Shown piece after piece: positions 8,834 through 18,961 of a stretch of 64,000 nt of DNA. The DNA is from Frigidibacter mobilis (GTDB taxonomy: Bacteria; Pseudomonadota; Alphaproteobacteria; Rhodobacterales; Rhodobacteraceae): NCBI RefSeq assembly GCF_001620265.1, contig NZ_CP012661.1, forward strand, positions 2,604,001-2,668,000. Direction: 5' to 3'. The notes under the pieces were generated by a model. The model did no database searches, had not been told where the DNA came from, and saw only the letters and a list, made by a program, of their open reading frames with translations. A program made the translations under genes and the position numbers. Numbering within the stretch: the first letter of the stretch is position 1; every line of letters begins with the position of its first letter.

Positions 8834-11800
8834 TCACCGCCGCTTCGGCACAACCTTCACCGCAGCCTTCGCCTCCACGGCCGCCGGCTTACCCGCCTTC
8901 CGCCCCTCGATCAGCTTCTCAGCCAGGTCCTTGGCGATGGCGAAGGCGCCCTTGATGCGGTCCGCCTCGGTCTGCCAGTCGCGGGCGAGGATGATCTTGT
9001 TGTCCTTGATCTTCGCTGCGCCGCGTTCAGCATGGACGAACTCCACCAGCCCTGCCGGATTGGCGAACTTGTCGTTGTGGAACGTCACCGTCGCGCCCTT
9101 CGGCCCGGCATCAAGCTTGGCGATCCCGGCCTTCTTGCACATCGCCTTGATGCGGATCACCAACATCAGCGTGTTCACCTCGCGCGGTAGCGCGCCGAAG
9201 CGGTCGATCAGCTCGGCCGCAAATCCCTCCAGCTCCACCTTGGTGGTCAGCTGCGACAGCCGCCGGTAAAGCCCCAGCCGCACATCCAGATCCGGCACAT
9301 AGTCTTCCGGGATCAGCACCGGCACGCCCAGGTTGATCTGCGGCGCCCATTGCCCGTCATCCTCCACCGTGCCCTGCAGCTCGCCCGATTTCAGACGCGC
9401 GATCGTGTCCTCCAGCATCGCCTGATAAAGCTCATACCCCACCTCGCGGATATGGCCCGACTGTTCCTCGCCCAGCAGGTTGCCCGCCCCGCGCAGGTCA
9501 AGGTCCTGGCTGGCGAGGCTGAAGCCTGCGCCGAGGCTGTCGAGGCTGCCCAGCAACCGCAGCCGCTTGGCGGCAGAGGGGGTCAGCGGCGCGCGGGGCT
9601 TGGTCGTCAGATAGCAATAGGCGCGGGTCTTGGCGCGCCCCACCCGGCCGCGGATCTGATAAAGCTGCGAAAGCCCGAACATGTCGCCGCGGTGGATAAT
9701 CATGGTGTTGGCGGTCGGGATGTCGAGGCCCGATTCAACGATGGTCGTCGCCAGCAGCACGTCATACTTGCCGTCATAGAAGGCGTTCATCCGGTCATCG
9801 AGCTCGCCCGCCGCCATCTGCCCGTGGGCCGAGATCACCGTGACCTCGGGCACATGGTCGCGCAGGAAGGCCTCGATCTCCGGCAGGTCGCTGATCCGCG
9901 GCACCACGTAGAAGCTCTGCCCGCCGCGATAATGCTCGCGCAGCAGCGCCTCGCGCAGGGTCACGGTGTCGAACTCGGTCACATAGGTGCGGATCGCCAG
10001 CCGGTCCACCGGCGGGGTGCCGATGATGGAAAGGTCACGAACCCCGGTCAGGCTGAGCTGCAGCGTGCGCGGGATCGGCGTCGCGGTCAGCGTCAGCACG
10101 TGGATTTCCGACCGCATCTCCTTGAGGCGTTCCTTGTGGGTCACGCCGAAATGCTGCTCCTCGTCGATCACCAGCAGGCCGAGATTGCGGAACTTCACCC
10201 CCTTGGCCAGCACCGCATGGGTGCCGATGACGATGTCCACGGTCCCGTCCGCCAGCCCCGCGCGCGTGGTGGCGGCGTCCTTGGCCGACACGAAGCGCGA
10301 CAGCGGCCGCACCGTCAGCGGCGTGCCGCGGAAGCGTTCGGCAAAGGTCTTGTAATGCTGGCGCGCCAGCAGCGTGGTGGGCGCGATCACGGCCACCTGC
10401 GCGCCCGACATCGCCGCGACAAAGGCCGCGCGCATCGCCACCTCGGTCTTGCCGAAGCCGACATCGCCGACGATCAGCCGGTCCATCGGGCTGCCCTGCT
10501 CCAGATCGCCGATCACATCGGCAATCGCCGACAGCTGGTCATCGGTTTCCGAATAGGGGAAGCGCGCGCAGAACGCCTCCCAGTCATGATGCGGCGCCTG
10601 CATGATCGGCGCATGGCGCAGCGTGCGTTCGGCGGCCACCCGCATCAGCCGTTCGGCGATCTGGCGGATCCGCTCCTTCAGCTTGGCCTTCTTGGCCTGC
10701 CAGGCGCCGCCGCCCAGCTTGTCGAGAAGGCCTTCCTCATGCCCGAACCGGCTGAGCAGCTCGATATTCACCACCGGCAGGTAAAGCCTGTCGCCGCCGG
10801 CATATTCCAGCGAGACACACTCGATGGCAGAGCCGGTGACGGTCAGGGTTTCGAGGCCCTTGTAGCGGCCGACGCCGTGGTCGACATGCACGACCAGGTC
10901 GCCGGGGGAAAGCGTCTGAGCTTCGGTCAGGAAGTCCTTGGCGCGCCTTGTCTTTTTCACCGGGCGGATCAGGCGGTCGCCCAGGACGTCCTGTTCCGAC
11001 ACCACAGTCAGCCCTTCGGCCTCGAAGCCCTGCTCCAGGGCCCAGACGGTGAGGAAGAGGCCGCCGCGTGCTTTAGGAACGTCGCGGAAGTCCTTGATTT
11101 CGATGACGTTCTTCACGCCCTCATCGTCCAGCAACCCGCGCAGCCGCTCCCGCGCGCCTTCGGAATAGGAGGCGACGACGACCTGCCCGTCTTGAGACTT
11201 TGCTTTAAGATGGTCCGCCAAAGCCCCGAAAAGGCTCACATTCTCCAGCTGACGCTCTGCCGAGAAATTCCGCCCGATCCGCCCGCCCGCATCCAGCACC
11301 CCAAGCCCCACCGGCTGCGGCAAGGCCGTGAGTTGCACAACCCGGTGCCCCGCCAGCGCGCCCGACCATCCGGCATCATCCAGATACAAGAGCCCCGGCG
11401 GACAGGGCTTGTAGGTGCTCTCGGTGCGGTCCTTGCGGCGCAGCGCCTCGCGGCGGCTGTCATACTGGTCGGCGATGCCCTCCCACCGCGACAGGCGCGC
11501 GGCATCGAGCTGGTCATCGAGCATCACCGCGGCATCCCGCAGATAGTCGAACACCGTCTCCAGCCGTTCATGGAAGAAGGGCAGCCAATGCTCGATCCCG
11601 GCATGCTTGCGCCCGGCGGTCACGGCCTCGTAGAGCGGATCATCGGTCCCTGCCGCGCCGAACTCGATACGGTAGTTCTGGCGGAAACGGGTGATCGCCG
11701 CCTCGTCCAGGATCACCTCCGACACCGGGGCAAACTCCACGCGGGCCAGCTTCTCGGTCGTCCGCTGGGTGGCCGGGTCGAAGCGGCGCGCGCCATCGAG

Positions 11801-12339
11801 CACATCGCCGAAGAGATCGAGCCGCACCGGCCCGGTCGCCCCCGGCGCGTAGATGTCGATGATGCCGCCGCGCACGGCATAGTCGCCGGGTTCCGACACC
11901 GTGGCGGAATGCGAGAACCCCATCCGCGCCAGCCAGCCGCGCAGCGCGGGTTCGTTGACCCGCCCGCCGACCTTTGCGGTGAAGGCCGCATCGCGGATCA
12001 CCTCGCGCGCCGGAAGCCGCTGGGTCGCCGCGGAGAGCGTGGTGAGCAGGATGAACGGCGCGCCGATCCCCTGCGCCAGCGCCGCCAGCGTCGCCATCCG
12101 CTGCGCCGAGACATCGGGATTGGGCGACATCCGGTCATAGGGCAGGCAATCCCAGGCCGGCAGCGTCAGCACCGGCACCGCGGGGGCGAAGAAAGCCAGC
12201 GCGGCGCGCATCGCCTCCATCCGCTTGTCATCGCGCGCGACATGGCAGACGGGGCGCCGCGCTCCAGCTCGCGCGCCAGCAGGCGGGCATCGAAGCCCTC
12301 GGGCGCGCCGGACAGGATCAGGGGGCGGGAAGTGGTCAT
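8834..12339 (-). pseudogene. mfd: Transcription-repair coupling factor Mfd, frameshifted near its N-terminus
   Basis: Mfd displaces stalled RNA polymerase and recruits UvrA. The protein is full length apart from one break. The ATG at 12339 gives MTTSRPLILSGAPEGFDARL up to about residue 30; then one missing C (GGCGCCCCGTC, about 12251-12254) moves the sense into the next frame, which continues VCHVARDDKRMEAM to the stop. The UvrB-like module, RNA-polymerase-interacting domain, helicase motifs (GDVGFGKTEVAMRAAF, DEEQHFGV), TRG region and C-terminal TRCF domain are all visible. Total length is about 1,168 residues, normal for the family. A consensus error is the simplest explanation. Confidence 0.93.
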
Positions 12340-12402
12340 GTCGCTTCACCTATCGGGCGGGCGGGGATTGTCAACCGGGGCGGCCAGAAACACGCCGGCG
12401 GG

Positions 12403-12927
12403 TCAGTACAGCACACTGAGGTTGAGGTTCTGCAGCATCCCCCACATCGCGGTGATGAAGATCGAGACGAGGCCAAGCGCCTGCACCCGCACCCGGTGCC
12501 AGGCCAGCGCCCGATGCAGCGCGGCGCCCTCGACCCCGGCCGCGTCGATCCAGTGCGCCATACGCAGCGACATCAGCCCCACCAGCGACATTGGAAACAC
12601 GATCAGGAACAGCGCCTGGCAGAACTCCACCCCATAGCCGAAGCCCAGCATCGCCAGCGAGGTCAGCAGCGCCGAGACGATGGCAACCGCCGCCGTGCCC
12701 GCCACCTGCGAGATATAGCCGATGCGGTTGAGGTTGGCGCGCAGCAGCATCTGGAAATCCAGCTCGGCCGGGCCGCCGACGCGCCGGGCGCGCTGCACCA
12801 TGTCCCAGGGCACGCCCAGGATCCAATGCGCGGCGCGCGACCAGGTGAAGGCCAGCGCGATCCAGTACCACAGGTTCGAGAAAGAGCGCAGGTCGATCAG
12901 CTGGTACACGAGGCTCATGAAGTCCAA
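12403..12927 (-). CDS. Rhodobacterales membrane protein annotated in relatives as 'component of SufBCD complex'
   Basis: This protein of about 174 residues has several hydrophobic segments (NLWYWIALAFTWSRAAHW, a pair near 80-130, and one near the C-terminus). TTG at 12927 is preferred because GGGGA lies six bases ahead; ATG at 12918 is the alternative. Family members are conserved next to hemB in this order and often labelled a SufBCD component, but the sequence shows only a small integral membrane protein. The functional label should be treated as unproven. It is divergent from hemB. Confidence 0.75.
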   Translation of the reverse strand: MDFMSLVYQLIDLRSFSNLWYWIALAFTWSRAAHWILGVPWDMVQRARRVGGPAELDFQMLLRANLNRIGYISQVAGTAAVAIVSALLTSLAMLGFGYGVEFCQALFLIVFPMSLVGLMSLRMAHWIDAAGVEGAALHRALAWHRVRVQALGLVSIFITAMWGMLQNLNLSVLY

Positions 12928-13072
12928 GGTCGGTCCCCGTTCGATGCTGGTCGGCTGTTGCCCGCCGCCTGTTGCCCGCGGCATCGCAGCACGATGTCGG
13001 CTTTGCATCGGGCCGCGTTCCCGTGTAACCCCTTCGCCGATGCCCGCCAAGTGCCAGTTGAAAGGCCAGCCG

Positions 13073-14068
13073 ATGCTTCCCGTCCTTGCCCCCTTCCCCA
13101 CGACCCGCCTGCGCCGGATGCGCCGCACCGCCGCGCTGCGCGACCTGGCGCAGGAAAACACGCTGACGGCGAAGGATCTGATCTGGCCGCTGTTCATCAC
13201 CGATGTGCCGGGGGCGGATATCGAGGTCGCCTCGATGCCCGGCGTGCGACGGCTGACCATCGACGGCGCGGTGCGCGCGGCCGAGACCGCGGCAGAGCTT
13301 GGCATTCCCGCGATCTGCCTGTTTCCCTATACCGACCCCGCGCTGCGCACCGAGGACTGCGAAGAGGCCTGGAACCCCGAGAACCTGTCCAACAGGGTGA
13401 TCCGGGCGATCAAGGCCAGGGTGCCCGAGGTGGCGGTGATGACCGATATCGCGCTCGACCCCTACAACGCCAACGGCCATGACGGGCTGGTGCGCGGCGG
13501 GGTGATCGTGAATGACGAGACGGTGGAAGCGCTGGTGAAGATGGCGCTGGCCCAGGCAGAGGCGGGAGCCGATATCCTTGGGCCGTCCGACATGATGGAC
13601 GGGCGCATCGGCGCGATGCGCACAGCGCTGGAGGCGGCGGGCCATGCGGATGTGACCATCCTCAGCTATGCCGCGAAATATGCCAGCGCCTTCTACGGGC
13701 CCTTCCGCGATGCGGTGGGCGCCTCGGACCGGCTGGTGGGCGACAAGAAGACCTACCAGATGAACCCCGGCAACTCGGACGAGGCGATCCGGCTGGTCGC
13801 GCGCGACCTGGCCGAGGGCGCCGACATGGTGATGGTCAAGCCAGGGATGGCCTATCTCGACATCTGCCACCGGGTGAAGCAGGCCTTTGGCGTGCCGACC
13901 TTCGCCTATCAGGTCTCGGGCGAATACGCGATGATAAAGGGCGCGGTGCTGAATGGCTGGGTCAAGGAGGCGGTGATCGCCGAAAGCCTGCTGGCGTTCC
14001 GGCGCGCAGGCTGCGACGGGATCCTGACCTATTTCGCCGCCGATGTCGCAAAGGCGCTGAAGGGCTGA
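13073..14068 (+). CDS. hemB: Porphobilinogen synthase (delta-aminolevulinate dehydratase)
   Basis: The 331-residue protein condenses two 5-aminolevulinates to porphobilinogen in heme, cobalamin and (where present) bacteriochlorophyll synthesis. The active-site lysine regions SYAAKYASAFYGPFR and MVMVKPGMAYLD are present, and length matches the family. The metal-site region lacks the cysteine triad of zinc enzymes (it reads DIALDPYNANGHDG), as in Mg-type alphaproteobacterial enzymes. The start ATG at 13073 follows a weak GAAAGG site. Confidence 0.96.
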   Translation: MLPVLAPFPTTRLRRMRRTAALRDLAQENTLTAKDLIWPLFITDVPGADIEVASMPGVRRLTIDGAVRAAETAAELGIPAICLFPYTDPALRTEDCEEAWNPENLSNRVIRAIKARVPEVAVMTDIALDPYNANGHDGLVRGGVIVNDETVEALVKMALAQAEAGADILGPSDMMDGRIGAMRTALEAAGHADVTILSYAAKYASAFYGPFRDAVGASDRLVGDKKTYQMNPGNSDEAIRLVARDLAEGADMVMVKPGMAYLDICHRVKQAFGVPTFAYQVSGEYAMIKGAVLNGWVKEAVIAESLLAFRRAGCDGILTYFAADVAKALKG

Positions 14069-14203
14069 CCGGCTGCGCCGCGCGGACGGGCGATCTTTCG
14101 CTGCATCCGCGATCCGGCGGTGACATCCGCGCCCGGCTGGACTAGAGTTTGTGCGCTATGGTCGGGACAGACCGAGATGCGGCAACAGACAAGGGGCAGG
14201 CAG

Positions 14204-14773
14204 ATGAGCGGAGTTTCAGGGTCGCTGTCGCGGCGCGGATTTGTAGTGACGGGCGCGGCGGGGCTGGCTCTGGCCGCCTGCGGCAACGGCATCGGCGGCA
14301 ATGGCGCGCAGCAGCTGGACGCGCGGGTCGACGCGACGCGCGATTACCTGCGCAGCCGCTATCCCGGCACGGTGGAACTGACGCAGAAATCGGTGGGCGT
14401 GCTCTACATGCCGCTGATGACCGAGGCGGGGCTCGGCTTCGGCGGCGCCTTCGGCCGCGGCGCGCTGCGCATCAATGACGTGACGGTGGATTACTATTCG
14501 GCGACGCAGGCCAGCTTCGGGCTGCAGATCGGCGCGCAGCAATATGCCCATGCGCTGTTCTTCATGACCCCGGACGCGCTGGCGCAATTCCGCGCCTCAC
14601 CCGGCTGGGTGGCGGGGGCGGATGCCAAATATGCGGTGGCAGACAATGCCGGATCGCTGGGGGTGGACACCACTACCTCGCTGGCGCCGGTGATCGCGCT
14701 GATCTTCGGCCAGGCCGGGCTGATCGCCGGGGCGTCGATCGAGGGCACGAAATACACGCGGATCATCCCGTAA
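14204..14773 (+). CDS. YSC84/SYLF-domain lipoprotein
   Basis: The 189-residue protein has an N-terminal twin-arginine-like segment SRRGFVVTGAAGLALAAC, ending in a lipobox cysteine, so it is probably a Tat- or Sec-exported lipoprotein. The rest matches the YSC84/SYLF lipid-binding fold (GLGFGGAFGRGALRI, the Y-S-A-T-Q-A-S-F-G-L-Q-I-G segment). Bacterial members are envelope proteins of uncertain role. The start is set by AGGGGCAGG upstream. It stands alone downstream of hemB. Confidence 0.82.
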   Translation: MSGVSGSLSRRGFVVTGAAGLALAACGNGIGGNGAQQLDARVDATRDYLRSRYPGTVELTQKSVGVLYMPLMTEAGLGFGGAFGRGALRINDVTVDYYSATQASFGLQIGAQQYAHALFFMTPDALAQFRASPGWVAGADAKYAVADNAGSLGVDTTTSLAPVIALIFGQAGLIAGASIEGTKYTRIIP

Positions 14774-15155
14774 CGCAAAGCGGATACCGCCCCGAGCGCC
14801 AATTCCGGGGTTGGGCCTTGGGCGTGCGACCAAACATCGCGGCGCGGCCCTGGTGCGGCGCGGCCACCGCGACAGATAGCGCGGGCCCGGCCGCATGGCC
14901 GAAAGCGTCCTCGCCGCGCTCTGCGGTTTCAGGTTATCCCCAAGGCCAGCCCAGAGCCCGGATACAAGCGCGGCTGTGCAGAGCGCCAATGCGCCGCAGC
15001 CCGCCCCGCGCCCATCCCTTCTTGCTGGCGGAAATATCCCGGGGGGCGCGGGGGCCGGCCCCCCGCTTCTGTCGCTGGCCCCGCGCGGAATGTCGAAATC
15101 CGGCACCGGAGCGCGGCTTTTGCAGCCTATTGAGGAAGCAGCGAGGAATCATCCC
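14774..15155. other. Intergenic stretch with one dispersed hairpin repeat
   Basis: There is no convincing gene between the SYLF lipoprotein and the PF13769 gene. The only clear structure is the repeat at 15017-15066. Confidence 0.6.
15017..15066 (-). repeat. Dispersed hairpin repeat, copy 1
   Basis: Read on the minus strand it is a G/C-rich hairpin (arms GGGGGCC/GGCCCCC) followed by GGGATATTTCCGCCAGCAAG and AAG. Matching copies lie at 27168-27228 and 58391-58447, with a diverged double copy at 48010-48086. Confidence 0.7.
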
Positions 15156-15455
15156 ATGCCCGATATCACCATCCTCTACTGGCGCGACATCCCGGCCCAG
15201 ATCATCGTCGGCAAGGGCCGGCGCGGGGTGAAACGGGCGCTGCCCGAACGCTTCGAGCAGGCCATCGACCGCTGCGCCATGAAGATCGGCGCCCGCGACA
15301 GCGACGCCTATCTGGCGGAATGGCGCAAGGCCGAACCCTATGCGCTGGAGGCCGAAAGCGACGAGGCCGCCGCCGAGGCAGAACTGGCCCGGATCTCCGC
15401 AGACTATGACGACGCGCGGCTGCGCGTGCTGATCGCCAATGACGGCCGGGCCTGA
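15156..15455 (+). CDS. PF13769 'virulence factor' family protein
   Basis: The 99-residue soluble protein starts MPDITILYWRDIPAQIIVGK, matching the small PF13769 family. The name 'virulence factor' is historical; no activity is established. In Rhodobacterales it is regularly found just upstream of a MetF-like reductase and a methyltetrahydrofolate methyltransferase, as here, so a role in methyl-group metabolism is likely by context. The N-terminal third is conserved; the C-terminus is acidic and Ala-rich. It overlaps a possible early start of the next gene. Confidence 0.8.
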   Translation: MPDITILYWRDIPAQIIVGKGRRGVKRALPERFEQAIDRCAMKIGARDSDAYLAEWRKAEPYALEAESDEAAAEAELARISADYDDARLRVLIANDGRA

Positions 15456-15501
15456 CATCCCGCCGTCCTCCCCGAACCCCGGCCGCTGGAGGGCCCTGCG
15501 C

Positions 15502-16419
15502 ATGGCACTGTTGAACTTCCGCCGCGATGACAAGCCTGCCCCCTCGGGCCTCGAGGCCTTCCTGGCGGGCTACTCGCTCGAGGTGATGCCGCGCACCGCC
15601 GCCGGGGTGGACGATTTCCGCGCGCTGCTGCCCGCCGGCACCCGCGTCTACATCGCCCATATCGAGGGCACGCCGATCGAGGACATGCTTGCTACCGCCC
15701 GCCGCCTGCGCGCCGAGGGCTATGAGCCGATGCCGCATTTCCCGGCGCGGATCATCCCCGATGCCGCCACGCTGAAGGATTGGGTGGCGCGCTACAGGGG
15801 CGAGGCGGATGTGCGGCAGGCACTGCTTCTGGGCGGCGGCGTCAATACCCCGGCCGGCGAATTCGACAGCTCGATGCAGCTGCTGGAAAGCGGCGCCTTC
15901 GACGGGTTCGACCGCCTGCATGTCGCCGGCCACCCCGAGGGCAACCGCGACATCGACGCCGACGGCTCGGACCGGATGGTGATGCAGGCGCTGCACTGGA
16001 AGCAGCAGTTTGCGCGCCGCACCGACGCGAAGATGGCCATCGTCACCCAGTTCTGCTTCGAAGCCGCACCAGTGATCGCCTGGGCAGACCGGCTGGCCGC
16101 CGAGGGCATCGCCCTGCCGATCCATATCGGCATTGCCGGCCCTGCCAAGCTGCAGACCCTGCTGAAATTCGCCATCGCCTGCGGCGTCGGCCCCAGCCTG
16201 CGCGTGCTGCAGCGCCGCGCCCGCGACGTGACCAAGCTGCTGCTGCCCTTCGAGCCGACAGAGATCCTGTCGGACCTCGCCTCGCACAAGGCCGCCAATC
16301 CCGGCTTCGGTATCGAGGCGGTGCATTTCTTCCCGCTTGGCGGGATCAGGACCAATGCCGCTTGGGCGATTCAGAACGGCGGCGCGGCCGCGGCTCCCGC
16401 TCTTCACAAAGAGGTTTAA
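15502..16419 (+). CDS. Methylenetetrahydrofolate reductase-like protein
   Basis: The 305-residue protein has a TIM-barrel fold of the MetF family, with segments [30 protein letters not shown] and [16 protein letters not shown]. It would interconvert methylene- and methyl-tetrahydrofolate. ATG at 15502 has GGAGGG seven bases ahead; ATG at 15439 lacks a ribosome site. The sequence is diverged from canonical MetF of methionine synthesis, and its partner genes suggest it runs in the oxidative direction, feeding methyl groups into the folate C1 pool. That direction is inference. Confidence 0.82.
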   Translation: MALLNFRRDDKPAPSGLEAFLAGYSLEVMPRTAAGVDDFRALLPAGTRVYIAHIEGTPIEDMLATARRLRAEGYEPMPHFPARIIPDAATLKDWVARYRGEADVRQALLLGGGVNTPAGEFDSSMQLLESGAFDGFDRLHVAGHPEGNRDIDADGSDRMVMQALHWKQQFARRTDAKMAIVTQFCFEAAPVIAWADRLAAEGIALPIHIGIAGPAKLQTLLKFAIACGVGPSLRVLQRRARDVTKLLLPFEPTEILSDLASHKAANPGFGIEAVHFFPLGGIRTNAAWAIQNGGAAAAPALHKEV

Positions 16420-16421
16420 GA

Positions 16422-17374
16422 ATGACCCGTACCACCATCGAATCAAAGACAAAAACCGTAACCATCGGCTTTGACGAACCCTTCTGCGTGATCGGCGAGC
16501 GCATCAATCCCACCGGCCGCAAGAAACTTGCCGCCGAGCTGGAGGCGGGCGACTTTTCAACCGTCGAGCGCGACGCGCTGGAGCAGGTGGCCTGCGGGGC
16601 GATGGTGCTCGATGTGAATGCCGGCGTCGTCTACAACTCCAACCCCAACCCCAATGAGACGGAACCGCCGCTGATGGAGGCGATGATCCGGCTGGTGCAG
16701 GGGCTGGTCGATGTGCCGCTGTGCATCGACAGTTCCGTTCCCGGCGCGCTGGAGGCGGGGCTGGCCGCGGCCGAGGGCCGGCCGCTGCTGAACTCCGTCA
16801 CCGGCGAGGAGGAGCGGCTGGAGCTGGTGCTGCCACTGGTCAAGAAATACAACGTGCCGGTGGTCGCCATCTCCAACGATGACACCGGCATCTCGATGGA
16901 CCCCGAGGTGCGCTTCGAGGTGGCGCGCAAGATCGTGCAGCGCGCCGCAGATTTTGGCATCCCGGCGCATGACATCGTGGTCGATCCGCTGGTGATGCCG
17001 GTCGGCGCGCTTGGCGATGCCGGGCGGCAGGTGTTCACGCTGGTGCGGCGGCTGCGCGACGAGCTGGGGGTGAACACCACCTGCGGCGCCTCCAATATCA
17101 GCTTCGGCCTGCCCAACCGCCACGGCATCAACGCCGCCTTCCTGCCGATGGCCATCGGCGCGGGGATGACCTCGGCGATCATGAACCCGGTGCGGTCGGT
17201 GGAAATGGAGGCGATCCGCGCCGCCAACTTCCTGATGAACCACGATGCGAACGGCACCGAATGGATCCGCTTCGCGCGGGTGCTGGAGGCGGTGAAGGCC
17301 GGGCAGGACTTTGCCACCGCCTCGGCCGAGGTCGCCGCCGCAGGCCGCGCAGGGCGCCGCCGCAGCCGGGCTGA
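16422..17374 (+). CDS. Methyltetrahydrofolate:corrinoid methyltransferase-like protein, stop codon apparently lost
   Basis: A pterin-binding (DHPS/MeTr-type) barrel: [72 protein letters not shown]. Such proteins move a methyl group between tetrahydrofolate and a corrinoid protein. The frame has no stop and stays open into rpsF (18038). If one G is restored in the GGG at 17368-17370, the protein ends RRRSRG-stop at 17374, just before a strong hairpin. That end is used here. The ATG is two bases after the reductase stop, so the genes are one operon. No corrinoid-protein gene is in view. Confidence 0.8.
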
Positions 17375-17377
17375 AGC

Positions 17378-17392
17378 GCCCCGGTCCGGGGC
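17378..17392 (+). terminator. GC hairpin after the methyltransferase
   Basis: A compact palindrome, GCCCCGG with CCGGGGC and a one-base loop, lies directly after the inferred methyltransferase stop. There is no T run, so termination strength is uncertain. Confidence 0.4.
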
Positions 17393-17455
17393 CGGAAGGC
17401 AGGCGCTGCGCCCCCTGGCCCCAGACCCCGGCGGACCCCTCCGGCCCAACCACAC

Positions 17456-17483
17456 TTGTGCCCGGGGCGGCTTCGTGTATAAG
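17456..17483 (+). promoter_or_regulatory. Promoter of rpsF-rpsR-rplI
   Basis: TTGTGC (17456-17461) and TATAAG (17478-17483) are 16 bases apart, a good sigma-70 type match in a GC-rich genome. They lie about 100 bases ahead of rpsF. The leader between may hold an S6:S18-binding structure, as known in other bacteria, but no fold was demonstrated. Confidence 0.55.
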
Positions 17484-17582
17484 GCCCCATCCTTTCGCAG
17501 ATTGGCAACCAGCGCAGCCTCTCGTGGCGGGACGCGGAAGGATGGCCCGCCTATGAAGTGCGCTATAGAAACAGGAGCATAC

Positions 17583-18038
17583 ATGCCGCTTTACGAGCAT
17601 GTTCTCATCGCGCGTCAGGATCTGTCCAACGCGCAGGCCGAAGGCCTCGTCGAACACTTCTCGACCGTTCTCGCCGACAATGGCGGATCGGTTGTCGGCT
17701 CCGAATACTGGGGCGTGAAGACGATGGCCTACAAGATCAACAAGAACCGCAAGGGCCACTATGCCTTCCTGCGCACCGACGCCCCGGCGGCGGCTGTGCA
17801 AGAGATGGAACGCCTGGCCCGTCTGCATGATGACGTGATGCGCGTGCTGACCATCAAGGTCGATGGTCATGACGAAGGTCCGTCGGTGCAGATGCAGCGC
17901 CGTGACGACCGGGGCGACCGTCCTGATCGCGGTGACCGGGGCGACCGTCCCGACCGCGGCGATCGCGGTGATCGTGGCGGCGACCGGGGTGACCGGGGCG
18001 GCGACCGCGGTGGTGACCGCGGCGGCTTTCGTCGTTGA
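17583..18038 (+). CDS. rpsF: 30S ribosomal protein S6 with DRG-rich tail
   Basis: The 151-residue S6 protein binds 16S rRNA and S18. The conserved part (about 1-100) includes [34 protein letters not shown] and [13 protein letters not shown]. The tail (about 103-151) is a run of D-R-G, D-R-P and D-R-G-G units ending GGFRR. S6 is often extended at the C-terminus in alphaproteobacteria; this tail is long and very low in complexity. ACAGGAGCATAC precedes the ATG. It is first gene of rpsF-rpsR-rplI. Confidence 0.96.
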   Translation: MPLYEHVLIARQDLSNAQAEGLVEHFSTVLADNGGSVVGSEYWGVKTMAYKINKNRKGHYAFLRTDAPAAAVQEMERLARLHDDVMRVLTIKVDGHDEGPSVQMQRRDDRGDRPDRGDRGDRPDRGDRGDRGGDRGDRGGDRGGDRGGFRR

Positions 18039-18065
18039 TCTGGGCTTGAGGAAAGGACCATAATC

Positions 18066-18293
18066 ATGGCCAACAAACCGTTTTTCCGCCGTCGCAAGGT
18101 CTGCCCGTTCTCGGGCGACAACGCGCCGAAGATCGACTACAAGGACGTCCGCCTGCTGCAGCGCTATGTTTCCGAGCGCGGCAAGATCGTTCCTGCCCGC
18201 ATCACCGCCGTTTCGGCCAAGAAGCAGCGTGAGCTGGCCCGTGCGATCAAGCGCGCCCGCTTCCTCGCTTTGCTTCCCTACGCCGTGAAGTAA
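18066..18293 (+). CDS. rpsR: 30S ribosomal protein S18
   Basis: The 75-residue protein is typical of S18: [12 protein letters not shown] near the N-terminus, [20 protein letters not shown] and [10 protein letters not shown] at the end. It pairs with S6 on the small-subunit platform. AGGAAAGGACC upstream is a clear ribosome site. It lies 27 bases after rpsF and 12 before rplI, the standard order. Confidence 0.98.
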   Translation: MANKPFFRRRKVCPFSGDNAPKIDYKDVRLLQRYVSERGKIVPARITAVSAKKQRELARAIKRARFLALLPYAVK

Positions 18294-18305
18294 GGAGAGA
18301 GGCAC

Positions 18306-18890
18306 ATGCAAGTCATCCTTCTGCAACGCGTGGCCAAACTTGGCCAGATGGGCGAAGTCGTCAACGTCAAGGACGGCTACGCGCGCAACTTCCTCTTGCC
18401 GCAAGGCAAGGCACTGCGTGCGAACGACGCCAACATCAAGTCGTTCGAGACCCGCAAGGTCCAACTCGAGACCGTCAACCTCGAGACCAGGAAAGAAGCC
18501 GAGGCGCTGGCTGAAAAGCTGGACGGCCAGACCTTCGTGGTGATTCGCTCGGCATCGGATGCCGGCGCTCTCTACGGTTCGGTCACGCCGCGCGATGCCG
18601 CCGATGCCGCGACCGCGGCCGGCTTCACCGTGGACCGCAAGCAGGTCGTGCTGATCCGTCCGATCAAGGATCTTGGTCTGCATGACGTGTCGGTGGTGCT
18701 GCACCCCGAAGTGACCGTGACCATCGTCATGAACGTCGCCCGCTCGGCTGAAGAAGCCGAACTGCAGGCCTCGGGCAAGTCGATCAAGGAACTGGCCGCC
18801 GAAGCCGAAGCAGCCGCCGATTTCGAAGTTTCGGAACTGTTCGACGAAATGGGCGCCGAGAACGACTTCGACCCGCGCAACGAACGCTGA
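18306..18890 (+). CDS. rplI: 50S ribosomal protein L9
   Basis: The 194-residue protein has the N-terminal L9 domain ([31 protein letters not shown]), a long connecting helix and the C-terminal domain ([26 protein letters not shown]). The acidic extension past residue 150 is usual for alphaproteobacterial L9. GTAAGGAGAGAGGC precedes the ATG. It ends the ribosomal operon before a strong terminator. Confidence 0.98.
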   Translation: MQVILLQRVAKLGQMGEVVNVKDGYARNFLLPQGKALRANDANIKSFETRKVQLETVNLETRKEAEALAEKLDGQTFVVIRSASDAGALYGSVTPRDAADAATAAGFTVDRKQVVLIRPIKDLGLHDVSVVLHPEVTVTIVMNVARSAEEAELQASGKSIKELAAEAEAAADFEVSELFDEMGAENDFDPRNER

Positions 18891-18913
18891 GCCGCAAGGC
18901 ACGCGCAAGATTG

Positions 18914-18947
18914 GCCGCGTCCGGGGAAACCCGGGCGCGGTCTTTTT
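18914..18947 (+). terminator. Rho-independent terminator of rpsF-rpsR-rplI
   Basis: An 11-bp GC stem (CCGCGTCCGGG with CCCGGGCGCGG, one G-T pair) with loop GAAA is followed by TCTTTTT. Confidence 0.92.
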
Positions 18948-18961
18948 GTGGGCTTTGACCC

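Noticed and set aside
9350..12637. 1,095-codon open frame antisense to mfd
   Set aside because: It is a GC-rich shadow of mfd: no ribosome site, His/Gln/Arg-biased composition and no domain, while the minus strand has clear Mfd motifs throughout.
14781..15150. Several arginine/proline-rich frames upstream of the PF13769 gene
   Set aside because: Composition is typical of random GC-rich DNA, and a non-coding repeat lies in the middle.
17920..18035. Tandem repeat at the end of rpsF considered as a CRISPR or satellite
   Set aside because: The repeat follows codons (DRG units) in frame with S6 and has no spacers; it is a protein tail.
16557..18908. 783-codon minus-strand frame opposite the methyltransferase, rpsF, rpsR and rplI
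   Set aside because: It crosses four well-supported genes on the other strand and has no motifs or start signals.
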